6,712 nt of DNA from Acidimicrobiaceae bacterium (GTDB taxonomy: Bacteria; Actinomycetota; Acidimicrobiia; Acidimicrobiales; UBA10347). Made by a program: the position numbers and the translations under genes. The stretch lies in assembly GCA_003485885.1 (NCBI GenBank), contig DNHM01000269.1:1-6712 (forward strand), read 5' to 3'. Each line of letters begins with the position of its first letter. Positions within the stretch are counted from its first letter, which is position 1. The notes beneath the pieces were generated by a model that saw only the letters and a program-made list of their open reading frames with translations, was not told the DNA's origin and did not search any database. Shown one piece after another: positions 1-4,896 of the stretch.

Positions 1-600
1 CGACGCGAGCTCGGCATCAGCGACGAGACCATCGTCGTTGGCGCCGTCGGCCGTCTCGTCGAGGAAAAAGGTTACGTCGAACTGTTCGACGCCTTCCGGT
101 CAGTTCGTGCTGCGATACCGAACGCGCAACTGATGGTCATCGGCCCCCACCAACCCGGCAAGGCCGACGCGCTAGGACCAGACATCATGGCCGCAGCCGA
201 AGCCGACGGGGTGCGATTTCTCGGCCACCGCGACGATGTCGAAACGCTCTATCCGGCCATGGACATCTACGTGCTCGCATCACACCGCGAGGGATTCCCC
301 CGCTCCGCCATGGAAGCAGCCGCCTGCGGCCTGCCATTGCTGCTCACAAATATTCGCGGCTGTCGACAAGTCGTCGATGATGGAACCAGCGGACTGCTCG
401 TGCCGGTACGTGACAGCACTGCGCTGGGTCAGGCGCTCATCACACTCTGCGGCGACGCCGAACAGCGGGCTCAGATGCGAACAGCTGGGCTGCAAAAGGC
501 GCACGACGACTTCGATCAACAACACGTGATCGACATCACCTGTGAGACATACGCCCGACTTCTTGAGACGCGCCCCAAACACACCCTGACCGCTGACTAG
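1..600 (+). CDS. GT4-family glycosyltransferase, C-terminal part (5'-truncated by window edge)
   Basis: The frame is open from base 1 to the TAG at 598-600, giving 199 visible residues; the true start lies upstream. The first visible stretch, VVGAVGRLVEEKGYVELFDA, is the typical opening of the second Rossmann domain of GT-B glycosyltransferases (Glycos_transf_1 family). The GT4 EX7E motif is present as EGFPRSAME, with the two Glu codons at 289-291 and 313-315; in this family these residues contact the nucleotide-sugar donor. The following G-L-P-L-L and N-x-x-G-x-x-x-x-V-x-D-G-x-S-G-L-L-V segments also match. The protein should transfer a sugar from an activated donor to a lipid-linked acceptor at the cytoplasmic membrane face. 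The missing N-terminal half would carry the acceptor site, so donor and acceptor cannot be named. It ends two bases before the membrane-protein gene and is probably co-transcribed with it, which fits an exopolysaccharide or capsule locus. The family call is firm; the pathway is inferred. Confidence 0.93.
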   Translation, partial: RRELGISDETIVVGAVGRLVEEKGYVELFDAFRSVRAAIPNAQLMVIGPHQPGKADALGPDIMAAAEADGVRFLGHRDDVETLYPAMDIYVLASHREGFPRSAMEAAACGLPLLLTNIRGCRQVVDDGTSGLLVPVRDSTALGQALITLCGDAEQRAQMRTAGLQKAHDDFDQQHVIDITCETYARLLETRPKHTLTAD

Positions 601-602
601 CC

Positions 603-1985
603 TTGCAAAGAATGCAACGGCTGCCATCGACAGGCTCTGACCTCATCACCGCGATCGCCGCCGCCCTAGCGGTCGGTGCTGTGGCCGCGTTCGCCGCCAC
701 GGGCATCACTTTTCGTGACGCAACCGACGTGGCGGTGCATCCAGCAACCATGGCGGTTCTGCTCTGCCTTGTCACTATTCCGCTCATCCGGTGGGCGGTC
801 AGTGGCGACAGCGTTCTGTTTCGCATCGTTCTGGGAGGGGTCGCCGCCAAATGCCTCGGCACGTACCTTCGATTCACACTCACCGGCGACGGCGACAACA
901 ACGCGTACCACAGGGCCGGAAGCAAGATCGCAGGATGGCTGTCGGACGACTTTGTTCTGCCAGGGAACCTGCCTGAGAGTTTCGGCGATACCGGAACCGA
1001 CTGGCTGAGCTACATGCTCGGCTGGTTGTACTACTTCACCGGGCCAAACCGCGTAACGGCCTACGTTGTCTTCACGTTCCTGAGTTTTGTTGGTGCGTTG
1101 TTTTTTTACCGGGCCGCTGTCTCAGCAGTACCTGAACTTGACCGCCATCGATATGCACTCTTGCTCTTCTATTTGCCCTCGTTGTTATTCTGGCCATCGA
1201 CCATTGGCAAAGAAGCATGGATGATCTTCTTCCTGGGCCTGGCCGCCCTGGGGGGCTCGTTGTTGGTGCAGCATCACCTGTCGGTTTGGCATCTCGGAGC
1301 GGCCCTTGCCGGAATTGCCATGGCGGCCCGCATACGCCCCCACATGGCTGCGCTGATGGTGGTAGCGCTTGTTGTAACGTCGCTCTGGCCCTGGGGGTCA
1401 CAAGGCAGGCGAGGCCAACAGATCTTTATCACCGTGCTTGGTTTTGCGGTCATGGCGATTGCTATGGGACAAGTGGCCGAGTACTTCAACGCCGATCGGG
1501 TTGAACTCAACACGGTTCTCGACTTCACGCAGGACCGAACAGCCGGGGGTGACTCGCAGTTCACCCCAATCCGCATTACCGGGCCGCGAAACCTGGTCCA
1601 AGGCACCGTTTCGGTCATATTTCGCCCATCCCTCATCGAGGCTTCCAGCACCTTGCAGGTTCTCGGGTCGATCGAGAGCCTGGCCATGATGGCACTGGCA
1701 GCCCAGAGTTGGAAACGGATACGACGCGTGCCACGCCTGTTTTTCACGAACGCGTACGTGCGCTTTTCCGTCACCTTTACGATGGGGTTCGTCGTCGCCT
1801 TCAGCGTCATCTCGAACTTCGGCATCCTCACCCGACAACGGGCCCAACTATGGCCGATACTTCTCGTGCTGTTTGCCCTTGCGCCCGCCAACGCCACTGG
1901 TTCGGGCACGCAGGCAAAAGATGAGGACACCGCCGGTGGCACCGATGACACCACCGATGCGGTGCCCGCGAGCATCACAACCTAG
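603..1985 (+). CDS. Polytopic membrane protein, probable exopolysaccharide/O-antigen polymerase-like (Wzy-type)
   Basis: This is a 460-residue protein with about ten hydrophobic segments, near residues 13-35, 48-66, 71-90, 150-172, 183-198, 203-222, 228-264 (probably two), 273-291, 388-407 and 414-429. The long, more polar stretch at about 292-345 would be a periplasmic/outer loop, as in Wzy-type polymerases. Conserved-looking islands are AYHRAG (101-106), LPSLLFWPSTIGKEAW (191-206), RIRPHMA (243-249) and ILTRQRAQLWP (408-418). I recall similar islands in uncharacterised membrane proteins of actinobacterial exopolysaccharide clusters, so polymerisation of lipid-linked repeat units is a reasonable inference but not proven. 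The acidic, Thr/Asp-rich tail (433-460) is likely cytoplasmic and disordered. The longest start is TTG at 603, two bases after the upstream stop; ATG at 612 is an equally good choice. Neither has a clear Shine-Dalgarno sequence, so translation is probably coupled to the glycosyltransferase. A transporter of the same pathway is the main alternative. Confidence 0.8.
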   Translation: MQRMQRLPSTGSDLITAIAAALAVGAVAAFAATGITFRDATDVAVHPATMAVLLCLVTIPLIRWAVSGDSVLFRIVLGGVAAKCLGTYLRFTLTGDGDNNAYHRAGSKIAGWLSDDFVLPGNLPESFGDTGTDWLSYMLGWLYYFTGPNRVTAYVVFTFLSFVGALFFYRAAVSAVPELDRHRYALLLFYLPSLLFWPSTIGKEAWMIFFLGLAALGGSLLVQHHLSVWHLGAALAGIAMAARIRPHMAALMVVALVVTSLWPWGSQGRRGQQIFITVLGFAVMAIAMGQVAEYFNADRVELNTVLDFTQDRTAGGDSQFTPIRITGPRNLVQGTVSVIFRPSLIEASSTLQVLGSIESLAMMALAAQSWKRIRRVPRLFFTNAYVRFSVTFTMGFVVAFSVISNFGILTRQRAQLWPILLVLFALAPANATGSGTQAKDEDTAGGTDDTTDAVPASITT

Positions 1986-1988
1986 ACC

Positions 1989-2033
1989 CGCCCCTATCCC
2001 TATCCCGACAGAGTCTGGAGCTTAGGAGGGGCG
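1989..2033. terminator. Possible weak bidirectional terminator between convergent genes
   Basis: The 53-base gap between the two convergent stop codons contains a perfect 7-base inverted repeat, CGCCCCT (1989-1995) against AGGGGCG (2027-2033). It can extend across a one-base bulge through the flanking CCC/GGG. The loop is long (31 bases) and there is no T-run on either strand, so this is not a classical intrinsic terminator. Its position, serving both the polymerase-like gene and the kinase gene, is the main argument for it. Confidence 0.25.
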
Positions 2034-2038
2034 AGGGC

Positions 2039-3676
2039 TCAGGCGTCAGCGGTTTCTGCGGTTTGTTCTGCGTACTGCCCGTAATACGAGTACTTGTCAG
2101 GACTCTCTTGGTCACGATTGACAACAACACCCAGCGAACGAGACCCGTTCGTTGCCAGAAGCTTGGCAGCCTCGGCAAGATCGGAACGTTTGGTGGCGCC
2201 CAAACGCGTCAGCAAGATCTGGCCATTTACCGCACGGCCGATCAGCACCGCATCGGTAACCGCAAGAACCGGTGGAGCGTCGATGATGACAAGGTCATAC
2301 AAGAACAACTCGTCTGCCAACGATGTCCACCGGTCGCCTCGCAACAGCAGCGCCGGATCCTGGACCTTGCTTCCCGAGGTGATGACATCGAACCGGATGC
2401 CATCACGTTCAAACACCTGGCGGGCATCACGTCGAGTGGCCTCGCCTGCCAGCACATCAGACAACCCAACGCTGTTGGACACACCAAGCATGCGGTGGAC
2501 CCGTGGGCGGCGCATATCGCCATCGACCAGAAGCACGTTCATGTACTTCGACGCCAAAGCGGCAACATTCACCGCAGTTGTGGTCTTGCCATCGCCTGGC
2601 ACCGCGCTAGTGAACAGTACCGACGAGACCGGCTCACCGATCGACGCGAACTCGATCGCAGTTAATACCGCTTCGTAACGCTCGGCAGCAAGACTTTTCG
2701 GGCGCTCGATCACCTCGACAACTTGATCGCTGTTGAGCTGATAACCCGGAATCGTGCCCAGAATCGCAAGTCCGGTCGCTTGTTCGACGCTGCGAGCGCC
2801 CTCGATCTTGTCGTTGATGACCTCACGTAAATACGTCAGGGCGATGCCGAGCGCCATACCAAATGCAGCCGCGACCACAAGGTTGCGGGTCACATTCGGG
2901 CTGACCGGAATGGTGGGCACCTCTGCAAGCTGCGAAACTTGAGCGCTCACGTCAGGCGAGTCCAGGAACCGTGCCACCGATTCAAACTCGGTGATTTGGC
3001 GTTGATATTCCGATATTTGAGCCTCGAGCGGGGCCAGTTGCGGTTGCAGCAGCGTCTCGATCGACACCATTTGCGATAAGTAACGAGAGTACTCATCGGG
3101 ATCAGTCGTCTCCGCAAGCAAGTCGTCGTAGAAGTCGACTTCTACACGGATGGCATCACGATCCTCGGCGATTTCAGCGATCAAGGCTTGCAGGAATTCG
3201 ATCGACTCGACGTTTTGGGCCAAGGTCTCGGCATACCGTGCGGTTACATAGGTCTGAGCCCAGACATTCGCCGCTGCAGCAAGGTCTTCTGGCACCGCGC
3301 CCCGCGCGTTAAATGTCAGCGTTGACCCTGTCCCGGCGGCTGCAACTTTGACTTCCGGTGGGCTTTTCAGCAGTGCTGCCTCGGTGAATGCAGGGCTGGT
3401 TACGTACAACGTCTCGATTTCGCCCTCCCGGTTGAGTGCGAGCGGGCCGGTCGCTGGAAACGGGAAAAGAAACGAGTTCTCTGACGAGCGAAGCAGCACC
3501 TGCGCCGATGTCGAGTAGATCCGCTCCTGGCGTTGTGTCAGCAAGAACGCAACTGCCACTGCACAGACCACCACGAGAACGGTGAACCACCAGTACTTGC
3601 GAACAATTGCCAGGTGAGCGCGAAGGTCCAACACCGCAAGCGATGAACTGTCTTGATTTGACGGCTGCTCGGCCAT
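2039..3676 (-). CDS. Polysaccharide co-polymerase / bacterial tyrosine autokinase (Wzz-BY-kinase fusion)
   Basis: The 545-residue protein has two parts. The N-terminal Wzz-like chain-length domain has a first membrane helix at about 29-46 (WWFTVLVVVCAVAVAFLL), an extracytoplasmic coiled-coil-prone region at about 150-240, a proline-rich VPTIPVSPN stretch (253-261) and a second helix at 265-283. The C-terminal cytoplasmic BY-kinase domain has Walker A SAVPGDGKTTT (357-367), Walker A' VLLVDGDMRRP (381-391) and Walker B LVIIDAPP (462-469). It ends in a short tyrosine cluster, YSYYGQY (529-535), the usual autophosphorylation site. In this family, ATP-driven cycles of tail phosphorylation and ring assembly set polysaccharide chain length and export. 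Fusion of both halves in one chain is usual in proteobacteria and also common in actinobacteria, whereas Firmicutes often split them. ATG at 3676 was chosen because GAGGA lies nine bases upstream. In-frame starts at 3748 (ATG) and 3784 (TTG) add up to 36 residues with no family character. It converges on the polymerase-like gene, so it has its own promoter. Confidence 0.95.
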   Translation of the reverse strand: MAEQPSNQDSSSLAVLDLRAHLAIVRKYWWFTVLVVVCAVAVAFLLTQRQERIYSTSAQVLLRSSENSFLFPFPATGPLALNREGEIETLYVTSPAFTEAALLKSPPEVKVAAAGTGSTLTFNARGAVPEDLAAAANVWAQTYVTARYAETLAQNVESIEFLQALIAEIAEDRDAIRVEVDFYDDLLAETTDPDEYSRYLSQMVSIETLLQPQLAPLEAQISEYQRQITEFESVARFLDSPDVSAQVSQLAEVPTIPVSPNVTRNLVVAAAFGMALGIALTYLREVINDKIEGARSVEQATGLAILGTIPGYQLNSDQVVEVIERPKSLAAERYEAVLTAIEFASIGEPVSSVLFTSAVPGDGKTTTAVNVAALASKYMNVLLVDGDMRRPRVHRMLGVSNSVGLSDVLAGEATRRDARQVFERDGIRFDVITSGSKVQDPALLLRGDRWTSLADELFLYDLVIIDAPPVLAVTDAVLIGRAVNGQILLTRLGATKRSDLAEAAKLLATNGSRSLGVVVNRDQESPDKYSYYGQYAEQTAETADA

Positions 3677-3685
3677 ACAGAACGA

Positions 3686-3690
3686 TCCTC
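3686..3690 (-). promoter_or_regulatory. Ribosome binding site of the BY-kinase gene
   Basis: Read on the minus strand, GAGGA is followed by a nine-base spacer and ATG (3676-3674). It is the only good Shine-Dalgarno match near any candidate start of this gene, and it decides in favour of the 545-residue product over the longer in-frame versions. Confidence 0.6.
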
Positions 3691-3854
3691 GAACGTGTTG
3701 AAGCTCCGCCACGTTAACGGGCCGAACACCGACGACCGCGGCACTCATGTGATTACCTACACGTCCGTAGGCTGAAGTCCGCAACTGCGTTCTGAGCGGT
3801 CTTCTCCGTCACTGTTCACCCCCGAGCGAAATATGAAGAACCGACACACATTCT

Positions 3855-3876
3855 GTTCGCGTTCTTCGATGCGAAC
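3855..3876. repeat. Small inverted repeat in the divergent control region
   Basis: GTTCGC (3855-3860) and GCGAAC (3871-3876) form a perfect 6-base dyad around a 10-base centre, about 180 bases upstream of the kinase start. It could be a protein-binding site or a chance dyad; no second copy was seen nearby. Confidence 0.25.
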
Positions 3877-4280
3877 GACACCGTGGCTGGACCAACTCCA
3901 AGGCATCGACACACCTGCCGTTGGCCCAACGTGCCCATCTGCAATTCAGGTAACGATTGCCAACGACCAAGAAGGCCGTGACCCGGCGACATTTGCACTA
4001 TGTGGGACGCCACTCACTCGAAACACAGTAGGGACCGAAGCTTCCTTTGCAGAAGCTACGACCAGATACGCAACGTTCCTCGTGATCTTCCCGCGGTCAA
4101 AAACAGCGCCGGTGCAATCGCTATGCAACTAGCCGAGGTACAAATCTTCGAGAGGTAGGGCGGATCGATTCGAGATGGTCGACTCCTAACTCCACTCGCT
4201 CTGCGATACGTGACAAGACAGGCGGCACTTCGTTCCCTTGTGCATTGTTCTAGCGCGGCTACTGAAACTCACGAGGCGCG

Positions 4281-4286
4281 TACAGT
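4281..4286 (+). promoter_or_regulatory. Putative -10 box (TACAGT) of a leaderless promoter
   Basis: TACAGT matches the TAnnnT -10 pattern and ends seven bases before the ATG at 4294 (four before the GTG at 4291). That would place the transcription start on, or within a base or two of, the start codon. No Shine-Dalgarno sequence lies at the right distance: the nearest purine run, GAGGCG at 4272-4277, is too far away. Leaderless transcripts are common in actinobacteria. No clear -35 element is visible. Confidence 0.35.
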
Positions 4287-4290
4287 CTGA

Positions 4291-4896
4291 GTGATGGATC
4301 GTGCGCCACATCGACTCTTACATGCGTTTGTCTTGTTGACGTTATTCACAATGTCGTGCGCAGGCTCAGAAACCGCAGCACCTGTTCGGGCCGAGCCGCC
4401 ACCCACCTCATCGCCCGAGCCGTCGCTCTCCGACGATCAAAGCGATGCGTCCGCTCCTCTGGCAGCACCTACAGCCCCAGCACCTACAGCCCCAGCACCT
4501 GTTGGCCCATCGGCGCAGACCGTTGTGCTGCAGGAAGCGAACCCTCGGGTGACCGGTGTCGTGTATCCCCGTCCGGACTACGACGGCGATCCATGGTCAC
4601 AGTGGGGTCAGGGCGTGGTCCTGCCCGATGGTCGAGTCATCTCGGCAATCGGCGATCACCTCGGCCGTGGCGGCAACTCGTTCATCTTCGTCTTCGACCC
4701 GGCAACCGGGGTCATGACACGGGTCGCAGATGTCGCCGACTCCCTTAGTCACCCCGCCGAGAGCTGGGGTTTTGGCAAGGTCCACGGCCAGATGGTGCTT
4801 GGCGAAGACGGCGACGTGTATTTCTCCACCTACTGGGGTCACGTCGGGGCCTTGAGTTCGACGACGCCTATCAGGGCGACATGCTCCTTCGCATGA
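4291..4896 (+). CDS. Large secreted repeat protein, N-terminal portion before the frame break (signal peptide, linker, start of beta-propeller)
   Basis: This frame opens at GTG 4291 or ATG 4294 (preferred) and stops at TGA 4894-4896. From the ATG there is a basic start (MDRAPHR), a hydrophobic core (residues 11-20) and SC at 21-22. FTMSC is a poor but possible lipobox, so the product is secreted and perhaps lipid-anchored at Cys22. Residues 26-73 are a Pro/Ala/Ser/Thr linker that includes a 15-base tandem repeat. From about residue 75 it reads as blades of a beta-propeller-like fold: VVLPDGRVISAIGDH, FIFVFDPATGVMTRVADV, MVLGEDGDVYFSTYWG. After YWG (codon 4837-4839) this frame becomes meaningless (HVGALSSTT and onward), while the -1 frame takes over with a matching continuation. 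The last 19 codons are therefore probably not native. Ligand and function of the propeller are unknown. Confidence 0.75.
   Translation: MMDRAPHRLLHAFVLLTLFTMSCAGSETAAPVRAEPPPTSSPEPSLSDDQSDASAPLAAPTAPAPTAPAPVGPSAQTVVLQEANPRVTGVVYPRPDYDGDPWSQWGQGVVLPDGRVISAIGDHLGRGGNSFIFVFDPATGVMTRVADVADSLSHPAESWGFGKVHGQMVLGEDGDVYFSTYWGHVGALSSTTPIRATCSFA
4465..4500 (+). repeat. 15-base in-frame tandem repeat encoding the APTAP linker
   Basis: The unit GCACCTACAGCCCCA occurs at 4465-4479 and 4480-4494, followed by a partial third copy (4495-4500). It encodes Ala-Pro-Thr-Ala-Pro in the flexible linker between the signal peptide and the propeller. Exact in-frame copies suggest length variation by slippage without frame loss. 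Confidence 0.85.

Larger units (their letters stand above)
3677..4290. other. Divergent intergenic region, about 0.6 kb, no gene supported
   Basis: This region separates the divergently read kinase gene and the repeat-protein gene. It is lower in GC than the genes: the block 4021-4080, counted by hand, is 30/60 GC. Open frames here (up to 99 codons) have no recognisable family, no clear ribosome site and overlap each other on opposite strands, so I do not call them. Visible structure is limited to two small hairpins: GTTCGC/GCGAAC (3855-3860 with 3871-3876, 10-base loop) and AGCTTC/GAAGCT (4039-4044 with 4052-4057, 7-base loop). A TAnnnT box TAACGT on the minus strand (3716-3711) could be the kinase promoter -10, but no convincing -35 accompanies it. 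I see no tRNA or riboswitch pattern. Confidence 0.6.

Noticed and set aside
1274..1978. 234-codon minus-strand ORF antisense to the polymerase-like gene
   Set aside because: The plus strand encodes a coherent multi-helix protein here. The antisense product has no recognisable family and is the usual shadow of a high-GC gene.
2063..2678. 200- and 194-codon plus-strand ORFs opposite the BY-kinase
   Set aside because: They lie over the highly conserved Walker-motif region of the kinase on the other strand and are shadows.
3677..3784. N-terminal extension of the kinase by up to 36 residues (TTG 3784 or ATG 3748)
   Set aside because: The added residues have no family character, and the good Shine-Dalgarno match sits in front of ATG 3676.
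3833..4132. 99-codon plus-strand ORF in the divergent spacer
   Set aside because: No recognisable domain, no good ribosome site, low-GC context, and a minus-strand ORF (3946-4128) covers the same bases equally well. It is probably random open frame.
4830..4845. Programmed -1 ribosomal frameshift at the frame break
   Set aside because: No X-XXY-YYZ heptamer is present, and I see no clear downstream stem or pseudoknot. A simple indel explains the data better, although it cannot be fully excluded without reads or homologues.
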